A DNA stretch of 64,000 bases from Streptomyces sp. NBC_00341 (GTDB taxonomy: Bacteria > Actinomycetota > Actinomycetes > Streptomycetales > Streptomycetaceae): contig NZ_CP108002.1 in the NCBI RefSeq assembly GCF_041435055.1, positions 682,001 through 746,000 of the forward strand, in the 5' to 3' direction. Within the stretch, counting starts at the first letter, position 1. The number at the start of each line of letters is the position of its first letter. Under the pieces are notes generated by a model. The model was not told the origin of the DNA. It searched no databases and saw only the letters and a program-made list of their open reading frames with translations. This document shows, in pieces, positions 39,721 through 47,807 of this stretch. The translations under genes and the position numbers were made by a program.

Positions 39721-40296
39721 ATGCAAGCTGGCTTCCCTGACTTCCGCCTCGGCAGCGTGCTGGCGACCAGCTTCACGGGGACCCTGTCTGAACGTCACGG
39801 CAACCCTGTGGAGCGCGTTCCCACGCCGCACCGCCTCATCGACTGGCTGTCGGTGAACGGTCTCGCCGCGGACTCCTGCACCACCGCCCAGCTCGACCTC
39901 GCCCGGGAGCTGAGGGAGTCGGTCCACGCCGCCGCGACAGCGGCGGCGACCGGGGACGCCCTCCCCGCGTCCGCCGTCGACGTCATCAATGACCGCAGCG
40001 CTCGGGGCCGGGCCGCGGCCGTCCTGACACCCGAGGGCAACCGGCGGTGGCAGCTCGGCCCGGATTCCCGCGTGGAAGACGCCCTCGGCGTGATCGCCGC
40101 CGACGCGATCAGCATCATCTCGGGCGAACGGGACGGAAGACTGGCACTTTGCGCATCGCCCACCTGCCGGGCCGCCTTCTTCGACACCAGCCAGAGCCGC
40201 AGCCGCAAATGGTGCGACATGAACACGTGCGGCAACCGTCAGAAGAAAGCACGCTTCAACGCCAACCGGCGCAAGAGCCCCAGTTCGGCGGAGTGA
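39721..40296 (+). CDS. CGNR zinc-finger transcriptional regulator
   Basis: 191 residues. The C-terminal CGNR zinc finger is complete: CASPTCRAAFFDTSQSRSRKWCDMNTCGNRQKKARF, with Cys-x5-Cys and Cys-DMNTCGNR. The N-terminal ~130 residues (the ABATE ligand domain of this family) begin HRLIDWLSVNGLAADSCTT and contain an Ala-rich helix and EDALGVIAADAISIISG. Such proteins bind DNA as dimers and respond to small ligands. The position of the dyads suggests autoregulation and control of the divergent epoxide hydrolase. Confidence 0.9.
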   Translation: MQAGFPDFRLGSVLATSFTGTLSERHGNPVERVPTPHRLIDWLSVNGLAADSCTTAQLDLARELRESVHAAATAAATGDALPASAVDVINDRSARGRAAAVLTPEGNRRWQLGPDSRVEDALGVIAADAISIISGERDGRLALCASPTCRAAFFDTSQSRSRKWCDMNTCGNRQKKARFNANRRKSPSSAE

Positions 40297-40375
40297 TCGT
40301 CGCCTCGCCCACATGCGCACCTCGGCCCGGCCCACGTGGGCATCGCGGGTTCGTGCCGTCGATGGGCACAGTCGA

Positions 40376-40411
40376 AAAATCCCCGGTCCGCAATTGCGGA
40401 CCGGGGATTTT
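40376..40411. terminator. 36-bp perfect palindrome, probable bidirectional terminator
   Basis: AAAATCCCCGGTCCGCAA followed by its exact complement: an 18-bp arm with an A-tract on one side and T-tract on the other, the hallmark of a bidirectional factor-independent terminator. It lies 80 bases after the CGNR stop and upstream of the HelR leader. Confidence 0.85.
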
Positions 40412-40500
40412 CCCAGGTATATTGAGTCTTTCTGTGTGCCCACAGAAAAGGCCCCTCACCGGGGGCCACTAAGCAAGACCATATCCGGCAGGGAGCCATT
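40394..40500 (+). promoter_or_regulatory. HelR promoter and structured 5' leader
   Basis: TTGCGG (40394-40399), 18 bases, TATATT (40418-40423) form a candidate promoter whose -35 is inside the right arm of the palindrome. Downstream are two stem-loops: TTTCTGTG-TGCC-CACAGAAA (near 40429-40448) and GGCCCC-TCACC-GGGGCC (near 40450-40467), then an unpaired AAGCAAGACC run before the ribosome site. The layout is what one would expect of transcription attenuation; I cannot identify a known riboswitch class. Confidence 0.5.
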
Positions 40501-42735
40501 TTGTCAACTCGGGAAAGCTCCGAATTGCAGGGGGAGCAGGAATTCGTCGACCGGCTCTACGACCGTGTCGACGCACTGCGCGGAGTCGCCGCCCAGCACG
40601 TCCAGGACGCACTGACCCCGGTCGGTACCGGACTGCAGGCACGTCACGAGCGCGACGTGCTCGTCGCCGAACGCTCGGGTCTGCTGGCTGCCCTGAACTC
40701 CGTGGACGGGTCGCTGTGTTTCGGCCGCATCGACCTCGCCACCGGCGCGGCCCACCACATCGGGCGTATCGGGATCCGCGAGGACGACACCGCGCACACG
40801 CCCCTGCTGATCGACTGGCGCGCCCCGGTGGCCCGCCCCTTCTATCTCGCCACCGGTCACACCACCATGGGGCTGCGTCGGCGCCGGCACATCACCACGG
40901 AGGGCCGCGCCGTCACCGAGCTGCACGACGAGATCCTCGACGTCGGGGACCGGGAGCGCACCGGCTTCGAGGATCCGAGCGGCGACGCCGTGCTGCTCGC
41001 GGCCGTGAACTCCGCCCGCACCGGCCGCATGGGCGACATCGTGCGGACCATCCAGGCCGAGCAGGACCGCATCATCCGTGCCCCGCACCGCGGTGTCCTC
41101 GTCGTCGAGGGCGGCCCCGGCACCGGCAAGACAGCGGTGGCGCTGCACCGCGCGGCCTATCTGCTGTACGAGCACCGCGAGCTGCTCGCCAAGCGCGCCG
41201 TCCTGATCGTGGGCCCGAACCCGGCCTTCCTGCGCTACATCGGCGAGGTGCTGCCCGCGCTCGGCGAGACCGGCGTCCTGCTCGCCACCCAGGCCGAGCT
41301 CTTCCCCGGGGTCCACGCCGACGGCACAGAGACCCGCCGCGCCGCCGCCGTCAAGGGCGGTGCGGCGATGGCGGAGGCACTCGCCCTCGCCGTCCGCGAC
41401 CGGCAGCAGCTGCCCGAGCCCGGTGCCCCGATGGTCATCCGGCACGACGACGGCGAGCTCGTCCTGGACTGGGAGATCGCCTACGAGGCCCGGCAGGCGG
41501 CCCGCGACACCCGGCTGCCCCACAACCTGGCCCGCCCGCACTTCGCCTTCCGGGTCATCGACGCCCTCACCTCGCAGCTCACCGAACTCATCGGCGCCGA
41601 CCCGCACGGCGGCCCCAACTTCCTGGGCCCCGACGACGTCGCCCAGCTCGGCAGGAACGTCGCCCTCAGCAAGGAGGTGCACGCCGCGGTCGAGGAGCTG
41701 TGGCCGCCCCTCACCCCGGAAGGGTTCCTCACCGGCTATCTGGCCGAGCCCCGGTACGTACCGGACGAGGACGCCGAAGCCATCCGGCGTGCGCCGGGCG
41801 AAGGCACCTGGACCCCCGCCGACGTCCCGCTGCTGGACGAGGTGGCGGAACTCCTGGGGGTAGACGACAGCGCCGAGCGGGCCGCCGCCGAGGCCGAGCG
41901 CCAGGAGCGGATCTCCTACGCGCAGGGCGTCCTGGAGCTGTCGAGAGGCTCGGAGTCGTACGAGTTCGAGGACGAGGAGTCCGAGACGCTCGCCGCGCAC
42001 GACATCATCGACGCCGAACGGATGGCGGAGCGGCAGGAGGAGGCCGATCACCGCAGCGCGGCGGAGCGCGCCGCCGCCGACCGGACCTGGGCGTTCGGTC
42101 ACATCATCGTCGACGAGGCACAGGAGCTGTCGCCCATGGCCTGGCGGCTGCTGATGCGCCGGTCACCGACCCGCGCGATGACGCTGGTCGGCGACCCCGC
42201 GCAGACCTCCGAGGAAGCGGGCGTCGGCTCGTGGGAGAAAATCCTGGAGCCGTACGTGGGTGACCGCTTCGAGCACACCGTGCTCAAGGTCAACTACCGT
42301 ACGCCCGCCGAGATCATGGAGCTGGCCGCCCGGGTGGTACGGGCGGAGGACCCTTCCTTCGAGCCGCCGGGCTCTGTGCGGTCCACCGGCGAGGCGCCGT
42401 GGATCCGGGACGCCGGGGACGATCTGGCGGGCGCGGTGGCGCGGGCGGTCCCGGAGCTGACGCCCGGGGAGGGACGCCTCGCGGTGATCGCCCCGGCGGC
42501 GCTCCACGCGGAGATCGCGGCCCCGCTCGACGGGGTCACGGCCGGCGCGGAGCCCGATCTGACCCGCCCGGTCGTGCTGCTCGAACCCAGGCAGGCCAAG
42601 GGGTTGGAATTCGACCATGTACTGGTCGTGGAGCCCGCCCGGTACGGAACCAGCGATCTGTACGTGGCGCTGACCCGTGCCACGCAGCGCCTGGGCATCA
42701 TCCACCGGGAGAAGCTGCCCGAGTCGCTGCGCTGA
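40501..42735 (+). CDS. helR: HelD/HelR-family RNA polymerase-recycling helicase-like ATPase
   Basis: 744 residues, TTG start preceded by AGGGAG. UvrD/Rep superfamily 1 motor with N-terminal HelD arms (GEQEFVDRLYDRVDALRG ...), Walker A GGPGTGKT at about residues 204-211, motif II DEAQ in IIVDEAQELSPM, motif III VGDPAQTS and C-terminal RecA-like 2 ending ARYGTSDLYVALTRATQRL. It lacks UvrD-type DNA-binding extras. HelR proteins in actinobacteria release stalled or rifamycin-bound RNA polymerase and are often upregulated by rifampicin; that this copy protects from rifamycins is inference from the family. Confidence 0.83.
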   Translation: MSTRESSELQGEQEFVDRLYDRVDALRGVAAQHVQDALTPVGTGLQARHERDVLVAERSGLLAALNSVDGSLCFGRIDLATGAAHHIGRIGIREDDTAHTPLLIDWRAPVARPFYLATGHTTMGLRRRRHITTEGRAVTELHDEILDVGDRERTGFEDPSGDAVLLAAVNSARTGRMGDIVRTIQAEQDRIIRAPHRGVLVVEGGPGTGKTAVALHRAAYLLYEHRELLAKRAVLIVGPNPAFLRYIGEVLPALGETGVLLATQAELFPGVHADGTETRRAAAVKGGAAMAEALALAVRDRQQLPEPGAPMVIRHDDGELVLDWEIAYEARQAARDTRLPHNLARPHFAFRVIDALTSQLTELIGADPHGGPNFLGPDDVAQLGRNVALSKEVHAAVEELWPPLTPEGFLTGYLAEPRYVPDEDAEAIRRAPGEGTWTPADVPLLDEVAELLGVDDSAERAAAEAERQERISYAQGVLELSRGSESYEFEDEESETLAAHDIIDAERMAERQEEADHRSAAERAAADRTWAFGHIIVDEAQELSPMAWRLLMRRSPTRAMTLVGDPAQTSEEAGVGSWEKILEPYVGDRFEHTVLKVNYRTPAEIMELAARVVRAEDPSFEPPGSVRSTGEAPWIRDAGDDLAGAVARAVPELTPGEGRLAVIAPAALHAEIAAPLDGVTAGAEPDLTRPVVLLEPRQAKGLEFDHVLVVEPARYGTSDLYVALTRATQRLGIIHREKLPESLR

Positions 42736-42814
42736 CGGCGTCCGGGAGGTACGCCGAGCCCCGGGGACCCGGCGCGCTCAGTCCTCGGCATACCGGCTCG
42801 GTTAGCCTCCGGGC

Positions 42815-43546
42815 ATGGACAACGTGGCTCATGAGGACCTGACGGGACGGGCGCGGCTGCGGCGGTGTGCGCTGGAACTGTTCGCCGAACGGGGCTTCGA
42901 GGCCACCTCGACACGGGCGGTCGCGGCCGCGGCCGGGCTGTCGCCCGCGCTCGTCACCCGGCACTTCGGCTCGAAGCAGGGGCTGCGGGCCGCGGTGGAC
43001 GAGGAGGTGCTGGGCCGGATCGGGGAGGCTCTCGCCGGGTCCGGGGCCGGGGCCGGGGCCGGGGCCGGGGCCGGGGCCGGAACCGGAACCGGGGCCGGAA
43101 CCGGGACCGGGGCCGGGGCCGGAACCGGAACCGGGGCCGGAACCGGGACCGGGGCCGGGGCCGGAACCGGGACCGGGGCAGGGTCCGGGTCCGGCGATCT
43201 GATGGCCTCGCTCGGGGATGTCTCGGCGCAGCTGTTCGGCGCCGATCCGGTGCTGCGGGGGTATCTCCGGCAGGTCCTGCTGGAGGACAGCGAGGCGAGC
43301 GCCGACCTCTTCGCCCGCCTGCTGCGGGGCGCACGGGGCGAACTGGAGCGGCTCGCGGCGGCGGGGGGCGTCAGGACGGGCTCCGGCGCGCAGACCTGGG
43401 CACCGTTCCAGATCCTCTGCCTCGTACTCGGACCGCTGCTCCTGGAGCGGGTGATGCAGCCGGGCCTCGACCGGCCGATGTTCGCGCCCGAGGTACTGGA
43501 CCAACGCAGCGCCGCCAACCAGCGGTTGCCGGCACGTTCTCCATGA
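42815..43546 (+). CDS. TetR-family regulator with Gly-Ala/Thr repeat linker
   Basis: 243 residues. Helix-turn-helix (LRRCALELFAERGFEATSTRAV ... GLSPALVTRHFGSKQGLRAAVD) is intact. Between it and the ligand domain is a (Gly-Ala)/(Gly-Thr) tract of about 54 residues, encoded by 27 GGGGCC-like hexamers. The last ~6 residues (QRLPARSP) diverge from the ordinary end (ANQRLL-type) because the gene runs into a broken acyltransferase fragment, probably through a deletion. It may still bind DNA; flexible linker length may alter function. Confidence 0.82.
   Translation: MDNVAHEDLTGRARLRRCALELFAERGFEATSTRAVAAAAGLSPALVTRHFGSKQGLRAAVDEEVLGRIGEALAGSGAGAGAGAGAGAGTGTGAGTGTGAGAGTGTGAGTGTGAGAGTGTGAGSGSGDLMASLGDVSAQLFGADPVLRGYLRQVLLEDSEASADLFARLLRGARGELERLAAAGGVRTGSGAQTWAPFQILCLVLGPLLLERVMQPGLDRPMFAPEVLDQRSAANQRLPARSP
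43035..43196 (+). repeat. Hexanucleotide tandem repeat (CCGGGG-type) inside the TetR gene
   Basis: 27 consecutive hexamers, mostly CCGGGG, CCGGAA and CCGGGA, in frame, encoding Gly-Ala and Gly-Thr dipeptides. A higher-order 42-bp unit (CCGGGG, CCGGGG, CCGGAA, CCGGAA, CCGGGG, CCGGAA, CCGGGA) appears twice in full, so it grew by unequal exchange or slippage. The G-rich strand can form G-quadruplexes. Confidence 0.9.
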
Positions 43547-44207
43547 GCCTCTTCTTCTTCGTCTCGGCCTACTTCGTGCCGGCTTCGTACTCCCGGCGCG
43601 GCGGCCGGCCGTTCGTCCGCGGCCGGCTGCTCCGGCTCGGCGTGCCGGTGCCGGCCGGCGCGCTGACCCTCGTCCCCGGGCTGATGTATGCCTACTACGT
43701 GCATTACCGCGGCTATCCGGAGATTTCCTTCCCCCGGTACTTCGCCGATGTGTACCTGGGGCTGGGCGAGCGGCCCGGGGACTGGAGCGGACCGTCCTGG
43801 CCCGACCTGCAGTTCGGGCACCTCTGGTTCTTCCAGAACCTGCTGGCCTACAGCCTGTTGTACGCGCTCTGCCCCTGGTGGCCCGCTCCGTCCGCCGCTC
43901 CCCCGCCACCGCCCCGGGCGTCCTTCCACCGCGCCGGGTGCCCGGACACCTCGCGCTCGCGGCCCTCACCGTGGTGCTCAGAGAGAGGGCGCGGTGGAAC
44001 ACCCGGTTCAGCCGGTCCCTGGCGGCCGGCTCCTTCGCGGTGTACGTCATCCACCTACCGATCGTGGTGGCCCTCCAGTTCGCCGTGGCGGGCCATGGAC
44101 TCCCGGCGCTCGGCGCGTTCGCACTCGTCACGGCCTGCGCGGTGCCGATCAGCTTCGCGGCCGCCCATGTGCTGCGCCGGTTACCGGGGTTCCGCCGGGT
44201 TCTGTGA
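43530..44207 (+). pseudogene. Acyltransferase-3-family membrane protein remnant
   Basis: Two pieces of one acyltransferase: AGTFSMSLFFFVSAYFVPASYSRRGG ... FGHLWFFQNLLAYSLLYAL in one frame, then, after a frameshift near 43880-43930 and loss of several membrane helices, RFSRSLAAGSFAVYVIHLPIVV ... AHVLRRLPGFRRVL in the next. The conserved N-terminal helix with the His active site is missing, so a deletion joined it to the preceding TetR gene. Not functional. Confidence 0.8.
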
Positions 44208-44228
44208 ACCGGTCCGCCCGGCCGGGAC

Positions 44229-45161
44229 CTACAGCGGCGTCGCCGCTTCCAGCGCGACGAAGAGCGCGAAGGCCGCGTTCAACGAGGACAGCGTCGACAG
44301 GGCCGTGCCCACGGCGGCGACGAACGCGGCGATCCCGGTCGGGGTGTGAACCGGCGGCCAGCCCTGCTCCGGCGGCACGGGCCCCAGCAGCGCGGCGACC
44401 CGCCGGGGGACGGGGCCGGCCGAGGCGAAGGCCGCGACGGTCTCGGTGGCGGCCCGGTGCGAGATGATCGCCGCCTTGCCGACCGTACGGGCGGTGAGCC
44501 GCCGGTCCCCGGTGGTGACGGCCGCCTCCTCGTCGGCCCAGCGCTCCGTGCTGTACGTGATGGCCGCGCGCAGCGGCCGCAGCAGCGGGTTCGCGCAGCC
44601 GGCCAGCTGAACGGCCAGCAGAAGCCGGTGGTGCCGGCCGGCCAGATGGGCCCGTTCATGGGCGAGGAGCGCCCGCTGCTCGGCCTCCGTCAGGCAGTCG
44701 AGCATCGCGGAGGAGACCATGATCCGGCCGGGCGAGCCGGGCAGCGCGTAGGCGTACGGCACACCGTCGGGCAGTACGGCGACCTCGGCCGTCGTCGACA
44801 GTCCGGCCAGCGTGCGGTGCGCGCGGGAACGGAAACGGTAGTGGCGCCATACGACGGACGCGCAGCCCGCCGCCACCGCCATGAGCGCGGCGATCGCCGT
44901 CTTGCCGACGAACCTGTTGTGCGGAACGGCCTTCCTGACCTCGTCGTCGGACCAGCCGTCAGGGAGCGGATTGCCGGGCAGTTGAGCCGTGCCGACCACC
45001 GCCAGCAGACCGAGGCAGACAGTGCTGCACGACGCCAGGATCACGGCGATGGTCGCGAGCAGACGGGCGGCGCTTCGCGGGTGCAGGTGCTGCTCGGCCA
45101 GGCGCGCGATGGGCAGCGCCGTGAGAGGCAGGACCAGGGGCAGACAGACGAAGACACCCAT
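44229..45161 (-). CDS. M56-family membrane zinc peptidase (BlaR1-like)
   Basis: 310 residues with four predicted transmembrane helices. The catalytic HExxH is in LLAHERAHLAGRHH (about residue 165), with a downstream Glu/Asp in STERWADEEAA. It resembles the peptidase half of BlaR1/MecR1 but has no extracellular sensor domain. It starts 3 bases after the BlaI stop, so the two are co-translated; family logic is that the protease cleaves or inactivates the repressor. Confidence 0.88.
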   Translation of the reverse strand: MGVFVCLPLVLPLTALPIARLAEQHLHPRSAARLLATIAVILASCSTVCLGLLAVVGTAQLPGNPLPDGWSDDEVRKAVPHNRFVGKTAIAALMAVAAGCASVVWRHYRFRSRAHRTLAGLSTTAEVAVLPDGVPYAYALPGSPGRIMVSSAMLDCLTEAEQRALLAHERAHLAGRHHRLLLAVQLAGCANPLLRPLRAAITYSTERWADEEAAVTTGDRRLTARTVGKAAIISHRAATETVAAFASAGPVPRRVAALLGPVPPEQGWPPVHTPTGIAAFVAAVGTALSTLSSLNAAFALFVALEAATPL

Positions 45162-45164
45162 CGG

Positions 45165-45587
45165 TCAACTCTCCGACTCGTCCGCGGCCGGGCCGGAGCC
45201 GCTCTCGCCGAGCAGCGACCGCAGCAGTTCCTCGTCGTCGGGCGACAGCGCGGAGACGAAGCTGGACAGCACCGCGTCCCGGTCGTCCCGCTGGTCGAGG
45301 AGCCGGCGCATGCGGAACGCGGTGAGACCGGCCCCGTTCGCGGTCGACTGCCACAGCACGGGACGCCCCGAACCCGTACGGGTGACGGCCTGCTTGTCGA
45401 GCAGCCGGGTCAGGATGGTGATGACCGTGCTGTACGACAGTCCGCCGTCGAGGCGCTCCTGCACCCAGGCCGCGGTGACGGGTTCACTCGCTCCGCCCAG
45501 CACGGTCAGTACCTGGGTCTCCAGCTCGCCCTGGCCGCGCCTGCGGGCCCGCGGCTCCTGCGGCCGGCCGTCCTTCTCTCCGCCCAC
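45165..45587 (-). CDS. BlaI/MecI/CopY-family repressor
   Basis: 140 residues from GTG 45587, chosen for AAAGGGG upstream; the longer open frame upstream lacks coding character. The winged helix-turn-helix (GELETQVLTVLGGASEPVTAAWVQE ... YSTVITILTRLLDKQAVTR) and the C-terminal dimerisation region (DQRDDRDAVLSSFVSALSPDDE) are typical. Its partner is the M56 peptidase downstream. A matching dyad lies 126 bases upstream. Confidence 0.92.
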   Translation of the reverse strand: MGGEKDGRPQEPRARRRGQGELETQVLTVLGGASEPVTAAWVQERLDGGLSYSTVITILTRLLDKQAVTRTGSGRPVLWQSTANGAGLTAFRMRRLLDQRDDRDAVLSSFVSALSPDDEELLRSLLGESGSGPAADESES

Positions 45588-45712
45588 GACGCGGCCCCTT
45601 TCGCACGACTGCCCGGCCGCTCGTTCAACTGCCGGACGCCGGGGCATCCTACCGAGCCGCCCGGACGTCCCGTGAGCCCGGCGGAGCAGCGCGCCGCGCT
45701 CCGTACACAAAC

Positions 45713-45728
45713 TCTACAGTGCTGTAGA
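45713..45728. promoter_or_regulatory. BlaI-type operator
   Basis: TCTACAG-TG-CTGTAGA is a perfect 16-bp dyad with the TACA/TGTA half-sites used by BlaI/MecI/CopY repressors. It lies between the divergent blaI and terD genes (126 and 138 bases from their starts), so one bound dimer could influence both directions. Confidence 0.85.
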
Positions 45729-45780
45729 TTTCAGGTGCTGCCACACGGCGTCCGCGCGATCACGTGCGGTCGCCGCGACG

Positions 45781-45808
45781 CGCAACCCGCAACCCGCAAC
45801 CCGCAACC
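45781..45808. repeat. CGCAACC heptamer tandem repeat
   Basis: Four exact copies of CGCAACC (45781-45808), with partial copies after, in the blaI-terD spacer. Seven-base units change phase on gain or loss but do not lie in any gene. Confidence 0.8.
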
Positions 45809-45865
45809 CGCAGAGCACAGAACGCGCAACCCGGAACGCTGAACTACGTACAGAGGGAGAAAACC

Positions 45866-46441
45866 ATGGGAGTGAGCCTCTCCAAGGGCGGAAACGTCTC
45901 GCTGACCAAGGAGGCCCCCGGACTGACCGCGGTCCTCGTCGGTCTCGGCTGGGACGTCCGTACGACCACCGGCACGGACTACGACCTGGACGCCAGCGCC
46001 CTGCTGTGCGACGAGTCCGGGAAGGTCCCTTCGAACGAGCAGTTCATCTTCTACAACAACCTGAAGAGCCCCGACGGTTCGGTCGAGCACACCGGCGACA
46101 ACCTCACCGGCGAGGGCGAGGGCGACGACGAGATCGTCAAGGTCGACCTGGCGGGCGTACCGGCCGAGGTCGCCAAGATCGTGTTCCCCGTCTCGATCCA
46201 CGACGCGGAGGGACGCGGCCAGAGCTTCGGCCAGGTCCGCAACGCCTACATCCGCGTGGTCAACCAGGCGGGTGGGGCCGAGATCGCCCGCTACGACCTG
46301 AGCGAGGACGCCTCCACGGAGACGGCCATGGTCTTCGGCGAGCTGTACCGCAACGGCGACGAGTGGAAGTTCCGCGCCGTCGGACAGGGCTATGCCGCCG
46401 GGCTCAGCGGGATCGTCGCCGACTTCGGCGTCAGCCTCTGA
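45866..46441 (+). CDS. terD: TerD-family stress protein
   Basis: 191 residues, GGGAGA before the ATG. Shows the TerD beta-sandwich and Ca-binding pattern: [69 protein letters not shown] and [22 protein letters not shown]. TerD proteins are linked to tellurite, phage and oxidative-stress resistance and to differentiation in Streptomyces. It is first of a terD-terD-terB run. A BlaI-type site upstream may regulate it. Confidence 0.95.
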   Translation: MGVSLSKGGNVSLTKEAPGLTAVLVGLGWDVRTTTGTDYDLDASALLCDESGKVPSNEQFIFYNNLKSPDGSVEHTGDNLTGEGEGDDEIVKVDLAGVPAEVAKIVFPVSIHDAEGRGQSFGQVRNAYIRVVNQAGGAEIARYDLSEDASTETAMVFGELYRNGDEWKFRAVGQGYAAGLSGIVADFGVSL

Positions 46442-46490
46442 CCCGCTCAGGGTCACCGTCGAACCGCCGCCCCCTGCCGAGAGTGGAGCC

Positions 46491-47072
46491 ATGACCGTCA
46501 ACCTGACCAAGGGCCAGCAGATCAGCCTCACCAAGACGGGCGGCGGTGAACTCACCGTCGTACGCATGGGCCTGGGCTGGAAGTCCGCGCCGCGCAGGGG
46601 GTTCCTCGCCCGGCTTGCCGCCCGTGAGATCGACCTCGACGCCTCTGCCGTCCTCTTCGCGGGCACGACGCCCCAGGACGTCGTCTTCTTCCAGCACCTG
46701 ACCAGCGACGACGGCTCGGTCCGGCACAACGGGGACAACCGGGTCGGCGGCGCGGGCGAGGGCGGCGACGACGAGTCGATCATCGTCGACCTGCAACGCG
46801 TCCCGGCCCAGGTCGACCAGATCGTCTTCACCGTGAACTCGTTCACCGGCCAGACCTTCGAGGAGGTCGACAACGCCTTCTGCCGGCTGGTCGACGAGAC
46901 CACCGGACAGGAACTGGCGCGCTACACGCTGACCGGCGGCGGGCGCCACACCGCGCAGATCATGGCCAAGGTCCAGCGGTCCGGCGCGGGATGGCAGATG
47001 ACCGCCATCGGCACCGCGGCGCAGGGACGCACCTTCCAGGATCTGATGCCGGCCGTCGCCGCGCACCTGTAG
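46491..47072 (+). CDS. TerD-family stress protein (paralog)
   Basis: 193 residues. Same fold as the preceding TerD with an insert (KSAPRRGFLARLAAREIDLDASAVLF) before the metal-binding loop DDGSVRHNGDNRVGGAGEGGDDE. It starts 49 bases after terD and is followed 75 bases later by terB. The insert makes it more like TerZ/TerX-type paralogs than TerD proper. Confidence 0.9.
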   Translation: MTVNLTKGQQISLTKTGGGELTVVRMGLGWKSAPRRGFLARLAAREIDLDASAVLFAGTTPQDVVFFQHLTSDDGSVRHNGDNRVGGAGEGGDDESIIVDLQRVPAQVDQIVFTVNSFTGQTFEEVDNAFCRLVDETTGQELARYTLTGGGRHTAQIMAKVQRSGAGWQMTAIGTAAQGRTFQDLMPAVAAHL

Positions 47073-47147
47073 CACCCTCCCGCCGGAAGGCGCACCCTCG
47101 CGCACCTGCCGGCACTCACCGCTTCGACCGACCCTGGAGTATTTCGA

Positions 47148-47603
47148 ATGGCACTGTGGGACCGCGTCAAGGAATCGGCGTCGACGATGCAGACGCAGCT
47201 CAACGCCAAGAAGAACGACCTGAAGAGCGGGGCCTTCCGCGACGCGAGCATGGCCGTGTGCGCCCTCGTGGCCGCGGCCGACGGCTCGATCGACCCCGCG
47301 GAGCGGCAGCGGGTGGCCTCCCTGATCGCGGGGAACGAAGTACTGCGGAACTTCCCCGCAGAGGATCTGCAGCGCCGGTTCAACGACTACTGCCAGCAGC
47401 TGATCACCGACTTCGACTTCGGGAAGGTCACCCTCCTCCAGACCGTCGGCAAGGTCGGCAAGAAGCCCACCGAGGCCCGCGCGGTCATCCAGATCGGCAT
47501 CGTCATCGGCGGCGCCGACGGCAACTTCGACGCCACCGAGCGCGCCGTGGTCCGCGAGGCCTGCTTCGCGGCCGGCGTCGCGCCGACCGAGTTCGACCTG
47601 TAG
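47148..47603 (+). CDS. terB: TerB-family protein
   Basis: 151 residues, all-helical. TerB core: VCALVAAADGSIDPAERQRVASLI ... LLQTVGKVGKKPTEARAVIQIGIVIGGADGNFDATERAVVREACFAAGV, with acidic pairs on the metal-binding surface. TerB proteins are thought to act with TerD/TerC at the membrane in metal or phage stress. It ends the cluster and is followed by a strong hairpin. Confidence 0.92.
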   Translation: MALWDRVKESASTMQTQLNAKKNDLKSGAFRDASMAVCALVAAADGSIDPAERQRVASLIAGNEVLRNFPAEDLQRRFNDYCQQLITDFDFGKVTLLQTVGKVGKKPTEARAVIQIGIVIGGADGNFDATERAVVREACFAAGVAPTEFDL

Positions 47604-47618
47604 TCGACCGGACCCCCG

Positions 47619-47649
47619 GGGCGTGCCGCTGTTCGCAAGCGGCACGCCC
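47619..47649 (+). terminator. Terminator hairpin after the ter cluster
   Basis: GGGCGTGCCGCT (47619-47630), 7-base loop, then the exact complement 47638-47649, 16 bases after the terB stop. Confidence 0.85.
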
Positions 47650-47713
47650 TCCGTCATTCCCCACGCCTTTCCTTGACACCCCGGAGCGGCAGGAGGAGCA
47701 TCCTCACGTCGTT

Positions 47714-47725
47714 GACAACGTTGTC
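47714..47725. promoter_or_regulatory. LacI-type operator before the alpha-mannosidase
   Basis: GACAACGTTGTC is a perfect 12-bp palindrome with the central CG of LacI-family sites, embedded in TTGACAACGTTGTCGGG. It lies 83 bases upstream of the GH92 start codon. No LacI-family regulator lies in this window. Confidence 0.65.
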
Positions 47726-47807
47726 GGGAGCGACGCCGTCGTGGAGTGGTCACGGCGTACCCGCTCCCGCCGCGTTGACCGTTCGTCATACACGAAGGGC
47801 AGGAACG

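Noticed and set aside
40440..40480. Possible rifamycin-associated element before HelR
   Set aside because: Only a half-site-like GCAAGACC is visible; the second arm does not match, so a motif scan with the published model would be needed.
43035..43196. Considered as a CRISPR-like or minisatellite array outside a gene
   Set aside because: Units are 6 bp without spacers and lie fully in frame inside an otherwise intact TetR gene.
45588..45710. Longer N-terminus for BlaI starting at 45710
   Set aside because: It has low-bias codons and would overlap the regulatory spacer; GTG 45587 with AAAGGGG gives the standard family length.
47673..47807. Upstream extension of the GH92 gene
   Set aside because: It would cover the LacI-type operator and has no ribosome site.
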